Assembly (NCBI GenBank): GCA_934201655.1
Contig: CAKPXD010000031.1
Coordinates: 1-11,485, forward strand
Length of the DNA stretch: 11,485 nt
Direction: 5' to 3'
Origin: an uncultured Streptococcus sp.
Lineage (GTDB): Bacteria; Bacillota; Bacilli; Lactobacillales; Streptococcaceae
Positions 1 to 6,085 of the stretch are shown here, one piece after another. The notes under the pieces are model-generated. The model was not told the origin of the DNA. It ran no database searches and saw only the letters and a list, made by a program, of their open reading frames with translations. The first letter of the stretch is position 1, and every line of letters starts with the position of its first letter. The translations under genes and the position numbers were made by a program.

Positions 1-93
1 GCCTTCAAATCTGTTCCTTGCAATTCGCGCTCTGCAGCACTGCCTTTTTTGCATTATTTTCGGGTCTTGCTATAAGTACAGATAAAATATGAA
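1..93. other. Left-edge region without a supported gene
   Basis: No coding region with a ribosome binding site could be supported here. A minus-strand reading from an ATG at 54-52 runs off the window edge (18 codons) but has no Shine-Dalgarno sequence. A TTGCAT/TATAAG pair at 49-54 and 71-76 looks faintly like a plus-strand promoter, but the -35 matches poorly and no gene follows. This is probably the gap between the leftward operon and the next locus. Confidence 0.4.
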
Positions 94-165
94 AAGAGCA
101 ATAAAAAATATCCCTGTTTTACTGGATTTTATGTTCAGTGAAATGGGGATATTTTTATTGCTCTT
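94..165 (-). terminator. Long-stem terminator of the leftward (chaperone) operon
   Basis: An inverted repeat with arms at 94-114 and 146-165 pairs along its full length, with a single bulged A. It encloses a loop of about 31 nt. Read on the minus strand, the second arm ends in CUCUUUU followed by an AU-rich tail, as expected of an intrinsic terminator. The first arm begins inside the TAA stop codon of the 360-residue protein gene, so the transcript folds directly after translation ends. Read on the plus strand there is no U-tract after the stem, so termination is likely one-directional. Confidence 0.75.
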
Positions 166-1246
166 ACAATTCTCCAGCCAGTGCAACATCTTTCCAGTAT
201 CTTTCCAGCTTTACAAGCAGATGCAGTTCTTCTTCTGCGTCATAAAAGCTATCATCCGCGTTCGGATTTTTTGTGAGGCTGATTAGAATGTCCTGTCTGC
301 AGAACTGGATTTTTTCAAGCAGATCACGGGCAGCGGAAGATGCTTTGCTGCCAGATGGCAGTTTGCCGGGAAGAAAGAGAGAAAGCTGGTACATGTGCCG
401 TAAAAGATCACAGTTGGGGGCATCCAAAGCGGCAGTACAAAACAGAATAAAATCAAAAACAGGGACAGAAAAAGTACCGGAACCTGGAACGGGAGCGGAT
501 GGGTGAAAAGAAACAGAGGTACTTTCCAGAGTACTGTCTGATGTTACAGGAACTTCGAGAATATTCTGTACCAGCCGAAAGATCCCCGTTTTTTCTTCCG
601 GGAGCAGCCCGCCCTTGTCGGCTCGTTCCGTCTGACGTGCAGAGCTTAATAAAGCAAAGGCAGACAAAAGTGAGGATGCACTTAAATAATCCGTAGAAGA
701 AGTGATCTCCGGTACCTGCATCCAGGAGAGTTTTTTGTTCTGGCTCCGCAGGTTAGATAAAAGCTCAGAAAGTGCCCGGGGAAGTCCAGCATACAGCGTT
801 TTTAAAAGGGTATGATACCAGGTGTCGGCGACGGAAAGCAGATTTTCCGAAATTTTTTCATGAAAAGGAAAAATTGCCTGGAAGTATCGTTCTGGAAAAG
901 CAAGAACATTACGGTTTTTTCCAAGATAATCACTGCAATCAAGATTATGATCGTTCAAAACAGCATCACAGAGAAAAGTGCCAAGGGCTTTAATCCGCTG
1001 TTTTATGATTTTTTTCTCGTTGGTACTTTCCGGAGGATCGGCCTTATAAGATTTAACTTGTCCCATCAAATAGTTAAACCAGTATTTGGAAGTGGTTTTC
1101 TCCTCTGGTAAACCGGCTTCTTTTGCAAACGCGGGAAGATAAGCCGGGGCCAGAAAACACCGGATCACAGCCGCATGACCGCAGTCTGCAAGACTGAAGA
1201 AAAAAGAATACCAGATATCATCTGCAAATGCAAAAGAATTTTTCAA
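164..1246 (-). CDS. Uncharacterised 360-aa protein, third gene of the Hsp70/GrpE-like operon
   Basis: I do not recognise this protein. The start is a TTG at 1246-1244: it is preceded by AAAGGAGA (1254-1261) with 7-nt spacing, and no better ATG with a binding site lies nearby. The product is soluble: no convincing signal peptide or membrane segment. The N-terminal half is rich in aromatic residues and looks helical (Phe/Trp/Tyr around residues 5-60 and 115-150). A serine-rich, lower-complexity stretch follows around 185-255, then a helical, acidic C-terminus ending in a Glu/Leu/Lys-rich segment. There is no HPD motif, so it is not an obvious J-protein. It lies 20 nt after the Hsp70-like gene and shares its terminator. 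It is therefore probably a partner, adaptor or client of the Hsp70-like ATPase; that role is inferred from position only. Confidence 0.8.
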   Translation of the reverse strand: MKNSFAFADDIWYSFFFSLADCGHAAVIRCFLAPAYLPAFAKEAGLPEEKTTSKYWFNYLMGQVKSYKADPPESTNEKKIIKQRIKALGTFLCDAVLNDHNLDCSDYLGKNRNVLAFPERYFQAIFPFHEKISENLLSVADTWYHTLLKTLYAGLPRALSELLSNLRSQNKKLSWMQVPEITSSTDYLSASSLLSAFALLSSARQTERADKGGLLPEEKTGIFRLVQNILEVPVTSDSTLESTSVSFHPSAPVPGSGTFSVPVFDFILFCTAALDAPNCDLLRHMYQLSLFLPGKLPSGSKASSAARDLLEKIQFCRQDILISLTKNPNADDSFYDAEEELHLLVKLERYWKDVALAGEL

Positions 1247-1253
1247 AATAATG

Positions 1254-1261
1254 TCTCCTTT
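1254..1261 (-). promoter_or_regulatory. Ribosome binding site that fixes a TTG start
   Basis: The minus-strand sequence AAAGGAGA lies 7 nt before the TTG at 1246-1244. It is the reason for choosing a non-ATG start for the 360-residue protein. Confidence 0.75.
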
Positions 1262-1266
1262 CTGCG

Positions 1267-2874
1267 TCAGGTATCGTTCGAATGCCTGAGGTCTGCAAGA
1301 CTCATTGAGTGAGAAGTAACAGGGGAAATACCATGGTCATCAACAACGACCATCAGTGTTCCGTTTGGAGTCAGCGTCATTGTCAGCAGCATTTGCGTAC
1401 CGGCAGGAACCGGATGTGAGAAGTGATGCTGAATGACCAGAGAAGTAGGATTTCCATCATCAAGCTCAAGATAAGAATTTGCGGCTCCGTTTTCCACCTC
1501 GAAAAAAGCGAAGCGGGCAGAAGTCTGATCTGCGGAATGTGTTGTGTAGGTTCCGCTGACCTGAAATGGAAGCGGCGCATTGGAGGGGATCTGCACTTTC
1601 AGCTTTTGCTGTCCGCTGCCAGGCAGCCGTACCCGCAGAGCATAGGCATAGGCAACCGGGGTGTCGGAAAGCTGACGGTTTGCATACAATGCACAGCCGA
1701 GCGCAACAGCCTGTTCCGGAAAACGCTGCAGGATATGATCTTTGGCAAGATGCGGAAATTTTTGTTCTAACAGAGTGCGGACAAGCGGGATATAAGAGGA
1801 ACCGCCGGTCAGAAGAATTTCAATTTGGGGATTGGTGGATTCTCCGGTGCGGTCAAGTACGCGGGCGGCACAGTCGACACACTGCTGCAGAGCAGGAAAA
1901 ATTTTCCGTTCAAAATCTTTTCGGGTGATGATTACCTTTTGAATACCAGGGCGGCCGGAAACATCCGTACCTTCGATAAAAGCAGAACAGGATTCTGCAG
2001 AAGAAAGCTGTTCTTTGATCTGTCTTGCAGTGTGCAGAAGCTTTTGATGGTCTGCGGTTCCGGAAACGGAAAGGCGGTCCGGATCCAGATTTCCGGGATG
2101 GGCATGCAGTGCATCCAGAATCAGTTCGGCCATCGCGGAATCAAAAAAATCACCGGCAAGGGTAAGGCCGTCCGGGCAGAGAGCCTTGTATTCATAAGGA
2201 TGTTTATCTGTCCTGTGCAGATTAGGAACAAGAAGAACGGTATCAAACGTTCCGGCGCCAAGATCAAAAACAAGCACTTTTTCCAAAGTCTTTCGTGCAT
2301 AGTGAGAATAAGTAAGGGCGGCTGCAATCGGTTCCGGAAGAAGAACAATTTCTTTGCCGTCGGAGGCGCGTTCCAGAATCTGCAGGAGTGTCTGACGTTT
2401 GGCAGCACCGAAGCGGACCGGAACACCGACTACCAGTTTGTGATAGGCAGGTTTGGAGAACAGGGATTTTTCCAGTACCTGATGGCTGACAGACAAAATC
2501 CGGCGGATTTCTTTTTCTGCGATATCTGCGGTAGAAAACTGCTTTCCATGTAGAGTGACAAAAGGTTCGTCGAGTTTCATTTTGATGGAAGAACAGATCC
2601 CGGCCGGATCGTCAGAAAGTCCGTTGTAATCTGCAACTTCTTCGCAGAGATATTCCCGATTGCTGCGTGCAGAGTACCAGAAAAGACTCGGGACTCCGCC
2701 GCGTGTGGATGGCGTTTCATAAGGGGCGGCAAGAGGAAAAGGCTCTTCTGTTGATTTACAGGCCATCATAGAGCGGTAGGTACCGAAGTCAAGACCGTAT
2801 CCGTAAAACAAAGAGAATAAATCGTCAAACAGCGATGCTTCTGGATGAGAGTTCGAATCAGTTTTCCAGGTCAT
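1267..2874 (-). CDS. Hsp70-like (DnaK-related) ATPase, lidless
   Basis: This is an Hsp70-family chaperone ATPase of 535 residues. Visible actin-fold motifs are phosphate-1 GLDFGTYRS (about 27-35), a VVGVPVRFG...RQ segment (about 148-161), the connect region LLPEPIAAAL (about 178-187), phosphate-2 VFDLGAGTFDT (about 202-212) and the adenosine motif LLTGGSSYIP (about 354-363). A beta-rich segment (about 410-520) including IPSNAPLPF matches the substrate-binding beta domain. The helical lid of true DnaK (normally about 610-640 residues) is essentially absent. I chose the ATG at 2874 rather than one 27 nt upstream because AAAGGAGG (2884-2891) sits 9 nt before it. The gene overlaps the GrpE-like gene by 17 nt, suggesting translational coupling. 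Known Hsp70s cycle ATP with a J-protein and a nucleotide exchange factor; here only the exchange factor is evident. It is a specialised paralogue rather than the housekeeping dnaK, which normally sits with hrcA, grpE and dnaJ. Confidence 0.9.
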   Translation of the reverse strand: MTWKTDSNSHPEASLFDDLFSLFYGYGLDFGTYRSMMACKSTEEPFPLAAPYETPSTRGGVPSLFWYSARSNREYLCEEVADYNGLSDDPAGICSSIKMKLDEPFVTLHGKQFSTADIAEKEIRRILSVSHQVLEKSLFSKPAYHKLVVGVPVRFGAAKRQTLLQILERASDGKEIVLLPEPIAAALTYSHYARKTLEKVLVFDLGAGTFDTVLLVPNLHRTDKHPYEYKALCPDGLTLAGDFFDSAMAELILDALHAHPGNLDPDRLSVSGTADHQKLLHTARQIKEQLSSAESCSAFIEGTDVSGRPGIQKVIITRKDFERKIFPALQQCVDCAARVLDRTGESTNPQIEILLTGGSSYIPLVRTLLEQKFPHLAKDHILQRFPEQAVALGCALYANRQLSDTPVAYAYALRVRLPGSGQQKLKVQIPSNAPLPFQVSGTYTTHSADQTSARFAFFEVENGAANSYLELDDGNPTSLVIQHHFSHPVPAGTQMLLTMTLTPNGTLMVVVDDHGISPVTSHSMSLADLRHSNDT

Positions 2875-3328
2875 CCTTGTGTTCCTCCTTTCCGGAATCA
2901 TCCGTTATAACAACTGCCTTCCGCAGAACAACATCGTGGAATTTCCAGCCGCGGCTGCAGGGATCGCAGGAAACGATGCGGTCAGAAGGAGAGGAAAATA
3001 CCTGTTTCAGATGCAGTGCAGGATCGTAGAGGTCTCCGGGTTTTGGAATAATCGGCTCGGCACCGAGCAGCAGCAGTGCCTGTTCCAGAAGATCCGCATA
3101 ACAGGGATTCAGTTCTCCGGATGATCGGGTAATCATATTCCAGAGATCAAACAGTTTTTCTAAACCGGGCTGCAGATCAGCCTGACGGAGTGTTTCCCCA
3201 AGCGATGCTGTGGTGTCCCGAAGCGCCAGAATGGAATGCTGAAGTCCTGCCTGTTGCTGCAGAACCTGCCGCATCTGCTGTTCCAGTTCCTCAAATCCGG
3301 CAGTGGAAGTAGTGGAATGGTTCATCAT
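2858..3328 (-). CDS. GrpE-like nucleotide exchange factor
   Basis: This small protein of 156 residues starts the leftward operon. Residues about 10-50 form a Gln/Leu-rich segment that looks like a coiled coil (VLQQQAGLQHSILALRDT...), as in the GrpE dimerisation helices. A helical bundle region follows (about 50-95). The C-terminal part has the GrpE beta-wing pattern: G-x-x-YDPALH (about 97-107), then RGWKFHDVVLRKAVVIT (about 126-142), comparable to the GY-x-L-x-D-R-V-x-R-P-A-x-V ending of GrpE. It is shorter than typical GrpE (about 180-200 residues). The start at 3328 is the first of two consecutive ATG codons, with AGGAGG 9 nt upstream. Its stop overlaps the Hsp70-like start, which strongly supports the role of exchange factor for that ATPase. 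Classification rests on the C-terminal pattern and the genetic pairing. Confidence 0.75.
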   Translation of the reverse strand: MMNHSTTSTAGFEELEQQMRQVLQQQAGLQHSILALRDTTASLGETLRQADLQPGLEKLFDLWNMITRSSGELNPCYADLLEQALLLLGAEPIIPKPGDLYDPALHLKQVFSSPSDRIVSCDPCSRGWKFHDVVLRKAVVITDDSGKEEHKDDLEN

Positions 3329-3362
3329 AATATATTTCCTCCTGAGAATACAGAATAAACGC

Positions 3363-3376
3363 AGTGTTTAAACTCT
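3363..3376. promoter_or_regulatory. Near-palindrome, possible operator of the leftward promoter
   Basis: AGTGTTTAAACTCT is an inverted repeat with one mismatch around the GTTTAAAC core. It lies just downstream of the expected transcription start of the leftward operon, where a repressor could bind. No regulator gene is seen in the window, so this is a weak suggestion. Confidence 0.25.
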
Positions 3377-3386
3377 CTTTTTCTGT

Positions 3387-3415
3387 AGTGTAACAGGAAA
3401 AAAGGGAAGCGTCAA
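3387..3415 (-). promoter_or_regulatory. Sigma-A type promoter of the leftward operon
   Basis: On the minus strand, TTGACG (3415-3410) and TACACT (3392-3387) are separated by exactly 17 nt. That would place the transcription start near 3380 and give a 5' untranslated leader of about 50 nt before the GrpE-like gene. A-rich sequence lies upstream of the -35, as in UP-element-assisted promoters. Confidence 0.7.
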
Positions 3416-3530
3416 TTTGGAAAAAACGAAATTTCCTCGGAAAAAAAGAAAAAAACGGGAAAAATGAAAAAATACAATCAAACAGACGGAAAAACGGAAA
3501 AAGACAGGAAAAAACAATGGAAAAACGGAG
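3396..3530. repeat. Phased A-tract region between divergent promoters
   Basis: The plus strand is almost all purine, with repeated GGAAAAAC-like units. Runs of 5-7 A are centred near 3400, 3423, 3444, 3452, 3462, 3470, 3492, 3500, 3511 and 3523. Many intervals are near one or two helical turns, which is typical of intrinsically curved DNA. It separates the two divergent promoters and may act as UP elements or as a binding site for a nucleoid protein. No gene is present in this interval. Confidence 0.55.
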
Positions 3531-3538
3531 AGCGGAAA

Positions 3539-3567
3539 TTGATAAAAGGGTTGCACTATGATATCGT
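3539..3567 (+). promoter_or_regulatory. Probable promoter of the rightward operon
   Basis: TTGATA (3539-3544) and TATCGT (3562-3567) are spaced by 17 nt. An overlapping TATGAT at 3557-3562 is a better -10 hexamer but would leave only 12 nt of spacing to that -35. Transcription would begin about 20 nt before the binding site of the first gene. Confidence 0.45.
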
Positions 3568-3576
3568 AAGGTCACC

Positions 3577-3587
3577 GAAAGGGGGTG
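3577..3587 (+). promoter_or_regulatory. Ribosome binding site that decides the first start of the rightward operon
   Basis: GAAAGGGGGTG nearly matches the full anti-Shine-Dalgarno complement and lies 6 nt before the ATG at 3594. The in-frame GTG at 3585 is part of this site and so is unlikely to be the start. Confidence 0.7.
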
Positions 3588-3593
3588 AGCAAA

Positions 3594-4283
3594 ATGATTC
3601 CAAAGGATGAAAAGGAAGCATTAGAGTTCCTAAAAAAAGAAGTTGGAGATGATTATGTTCCATGGCACCTTGAACGGACGTTTCGTCTGATGAATCAAAA
3701 AGAAATAGAATGTGTACGGAGGCTTATCAGGAAATTCACAGAAATGATTCCAGCTGACTTTTCACCGAAACAGAAAGCGGCACTTCTGTTTGAAATCCTG
3801 GTAAAAAGAGGTACATATGTTGACGAAGAGAATGAGAATCGTTTTGTATATGTCTCTGCATTAATTACTGGAAACTCAGTCTGCATGGGCTTTTCAGAAC
3901 TGTATTGTATTCTCTGTTACAGTCTTGGAATCGAATGCAGCATTGTTATTGGATTTGCCTGGAACAAGGGGCTTACCGAGGATGCGGGACTTCATGCATG
4001 GAATATTGTCACACTTCCGCAATCGGAAAAAAATGGGAACGTAACGTTAAAATACCATGTGGATGTGACTTGGTCCTTAGGACTATCCTGCAGTATGAAA
4101 AGCAGCTATTTTCTGAAGAGCGATCAGTTTATGGAAGAGCATTCTCACTTATGGGATGAAGGGGACTACAAATGCCCGGAAGACAACAGAGAAACTATCA
4201 AATTTGAGGAAGATGAGGTGAAAAGAATATGTCATATTTTAAAAAAGGAGACTGCCTCACTGTTGGCGGAGACCGCATTGTAA
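3594..4283 (+). CDS. Transglutaminase-like (papain-fold) putative cysteine protease
   Basis: The 229-residue product carries a transglutaminase-like core with a complete Cys-His-Asp triad: Cys97 in GNSVCMGFSELYCILC, His134 in GLHAWNIV and Asp157 in YHVDVTW. Spacing and surrounding residues (small residue and Gly around Cys; HAWN; hydrophobic-Asp-x-T-W) fit the bacterial transglutaminase-like superfamily, whose members are mostly proteases or peptidases, some transferring amides. The N-terminal 80 residues are helical and charged; there is no signal peptide, so it should act in the cytoplasm. The ATG at 3594 is preferred over the GTG at 3585 because the latter lies inside the Shine-Dalgarno sequence. 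Its 3' end overlaps the kinase gene by 55 nt, unusually long for this compact operon. Its place ahead of the signalling genes suggests it processes or is controlled by the phosphosignalling proteins; substrate unknown. Confidence 0.8.
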   Translation: MIPKDEKEALEFLKKEVGDDYVPWHLERTFRLMNQKEIECVRRLIRKFTEMIPADFSPKQKAALLFEILVKRGTYVDEENENRFVYVSALITGNSVCMGFSELYCILCYSLGIECSIVIGFAWNKGLTEDAGLHAWNIVTLPQSEKNGNVTLKYHVDVTWSLGLSCSMKSSYFLKSDQFMEEHSHLWDEGDYKCPEDNRETIKFEEDEVKRICHILKKETASLLAETAL

Positions 4284-5143
4284 TCGACGAGTTTCTGTCA
4301 TCTGGGATGCAGGCCGACGTTTATCGCGTGATTGACGTTGATCGCGGAAAGCATATGGTTATTAAACATCTGTACGGTGACTACTGCAATAATAAGAAAT
4401 TATTTTTCAACAAAGTAAAAATTCTCAGTACACATCCAGCTCCTCATGCGCGTCTGATCTGGCCGCAGGGGGTAAGTGCTTTCGATGAGAAAACAGACAG
4501 TTTTGTCTATTTAATGGAAGAAGTTCCAGAAGAGTATGAGCCAATCGCTTTGATTATGAAACATCAGAACCGATTGACAGCAGAGCAGAAGATTCAAATC
4601 TGCATCCAGATGGCAGAGGTGTTTTCCAGTCTTGGAAGCAATGGCTTTATCTATTCAGATATCTCTGGTACAAATATTCGTTATGGCATTGATTCCAATG
4701 GAAGAACAGATGTTCGCGTTATTGACTGCGACAACGTCTCATTACGAGGAGAATCTCTAGGTGTTGCCGGGACTGGGTTGTTTCGCGCGCCTGAGGTGAT
4801 GCTTGGTTGTTCAGCCCCTACAGAATTTAGCGATGCCTATGCCCTTACCGTGGCTGTTTTCCGGATCCTCATTAGTAGCCATCCTCTTGATGGTATTTAT
4901 ACACACAAAAAGCCACTCACTCCGGAACTTGTACAGGAATACTTCGGAAAAACGCCGGAATACATTTTTTCTGAGGGAACGAAAAATGGTCCAACGGAAG
5001 AATATTACAGAGAACGTTTTGAACATCTTCCACCGCAGCTCCAGTTGTATTTTAACGTGATGTTTTCAAAGGAATCTCTGCATCATCCAGAAAAACGCCC
5101 TACCGCACAGATGCTGCTCACAATTCTGCAGCGATTCTGTTGA
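4229..5143 (+). CDS. Protein-kinase-fold (Ser/Thr kinase-like) protein
   Basis: This 304-residue cytoplasmic protein is one kinase domain without membrane segment or extra sensor domain. Visible motifs are a glycine-poor nucleotide loop SSGMQADVYRV (24-34), the beta-3 lysine Lys46 in MVIKHL, a catalytic loop YSDISGTNI (142-150) with Asp144 and Asn149, VIDCDN (164-169) in the DFG position with Asp166 and Asp168, APE (187-189), and SDAYAL (201-206) as the F-helix motif. Arg290 in KRPT matches the conserved late Arg. HRD is replaced by YSD and DFG by DCD, but ATP- and metal-binding residues are present, so activity is plausible. GAGGTG lies 8 nt before the ATG. With the next vWA and PP2C genes it forms a TerY-P-like triad (kinase, phosphatase, vWA), known from Ter-associated stress operons. 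Unlike many TerY-P kinases, I see no C-terminal zinc ribbon. Confidence 0.88.
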   Translation: MSYFKKGDCLTVGGDRIVIDEFLSSGMQADVYRVIDVDRGKHMVIKHLYGDYCNNKKLFFNKVKILSTHPAPHARLIWPQGVSAFDEKTDSFVYLMEEVPEEYEPIALIMKHQNRLTAEQKIQICIQMAEVFSSLGSNGFIYSDISGTNIRYGIDSNGRTDVRVIDCDNVSLRGESLGVAGTGLFRAPEVMLGCSAPTEFSDAYALTVAVFRILISSHPLDGIYTHKKPLTPELVQEYFGKTPEYIFSEGTKNGPTEEYYRERFEHLPPQLQLYFNVMFSKESLHHPEKRPTAQMLLTILQRFC

Positions 5144-5191
5144 TTGGTGATATGAAAATTAAGAAAAAGAAAACCTGAGGAGGTAAATCAT

Positions 5192-5989
5192 ATGTATAGA
5201 AAAGAAAAAATGTATATCAAAGTAAAAGAGGAAGATGGGATCCGAACCTGCGTCCTGATTCTGTTTTTGGACAAATCCGGCAGTATGAGCCCGAGAGAAG
5301 ATGACATTTATGATGCATTTAAAGACCTCATGAAAAGGTTGGTTGATCAGAATGAGACGTCTTTGGACGTCCAGCTTAAAATTATTCTGGTGACTTTTGA
5401 CAATGATGTACATGTATTAAATGATACCCCTCTTCCGCCGGAACAGATTCTTGAGCTCTTTGCACGTAGCGACTACAAATGCGGCGGCGGAACGAGCCTG
5501 GCAAGAGTATTCACGAAACTGGACAATATTTTTAGCCGTAAAGATAACGGACTTCTGGCAAACCTGAAACCTGGTGATCATTACCCAATGGTAGTTTATG
5601 TGAGTGATTACATTAGTACAGACGAAAAGAAAGTTTATGATGACGCTAAAACTGCGCTCCTGTCCAACCGTTTCTACAAGAAAACAAGAAGACTTTGTCT
5701 GTATATTGGAAACGAAAGCCATCGTTCAGATGCAGCAGAACTTGTGGGCGGTGAGAACAACGTAGTTGTTCTTGACCCTGAACTGGTAGGAACACTTTTA
5801 AGTCCTGTGTTGATCGGCTCTACCTTGCTCAGCACAGATATGACTCACACAAACACAAATAATGAAACAAACACGCCGGCCGAACTGGCAGAGCAGGAGA
5901 AAAAACGTGCGCTTGAGGGTTCTGCCAGTGCCCAGGCTCAGAAGGACCAGCAGCTTCATGATGAATTGAAGAAACTGCTTGGGTTTTAA
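5192..5989 (+). CDS. von Willebrand factor A domain protein, TerY-like
   Basis: The 265-residue product is a vWA domain with a complete metal-ion-dependent adhesion site: DKSGS (Asp27, Ser29, Ser31), Thr101 in GGGTSL and Asp139 in VSDYIST. The Rossmann-like order of hydrophobic strands (VLILFL, IILVTFD, MVVYVSD, LCLYIGN, VVVLD) agrees. There is no signal peptide, so it is cytoplasmic like TerY. The C-terminal tail has a Thr/Asn-rich stretch (about 215-229) and then a charged Gln/Lys/Glu-rich helix. This could be a linker carrying phosphorylation sites; that is inference. The ATG at 5192 follows AGGAGG with good spacing. vWA proteins of this class usually scaffold partners through metal-dependent binding. 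Here the neighbours are the kinase (48-nt gap) and PP2C, so a phospho-regulated scaffold is the best guess. Confidence 0.88.
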   Translation: MYRKEKMYIKVKEEDGIRTCVLILFLDKSGSMSPREDDIYDAFKDLMKRLVDQNETSLDVQLKIILVTFDNDVHVLNDTPLPPEQILELFARSDYKCGGGTSLARVFTKLDNIFSRKDNGLLANLKPGDHYPMVVYVSDYISTDEKKVYDDAKTALLSNRFYKKTRRLCLYIGNESHRSDAAELVGGENNVVVLDPELVGTLLSPVLIGSTLLSTDMTHTNTNNETNTPAELAEQEKKRALEGSASAQAQKDQQLHDELKKLLGF

Positions 5990-6011
5990 AAGGAAGACAA
6001 ATGAAAAGAAA

Positions 6012-6051
6012 GCTTCAGCTTCTGCAGTGAGGAATGAGCAGAAGCCGAAGC
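6012..6051 (+). repeat. Strong intra-operon hairpin between the vWA and PP2C genes
   Basis: Arms at 6012-6025 and 6038-6051 form a 14-bp stem with one A-C mismatch and a 12-nt loop. No U-tract follows, so it is not a classic intrinsic terminator. It lies in the largest gap of the operon (96 nt). It could stabilise or process the mRNA, set expression ratios, or act as an attenuator. Confidence 0.6.
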
Positions 6052-6085
6052 GCACAGCAGAACAGGAAAGGATGTGTGATTTATT

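Noticed and set aside
49..76. Plus-strand promoter-like pair near the left edge
   Set aside because: Only three of six -35 bases match and no plus-strand gene or structured RNA follows.
1825..2553. Long plus-strand reading frame of 242 codons
   Set aside because: It is antisense to conserved Hsp70 motifs, has no binding site of note and resembles no protein family.
1267..2874. Housekeeping dnaK
   Set aside because: The lid is missing, phosphate-1 and other motifs diverge, and dnaJ/hrcA are not adjacent.
2875..2901. Earlier ATG for the Hsp70-like protein
   Set aside because: The strong binding site AAAGGAGG lies after this ATG and at ideal distance from the one at 2874.
3396..3530. Possible CRISPR or tandem repeat array
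   Set aside because: The A-rich units vary in length and sequence, with no constant repeat and spacer pattern.
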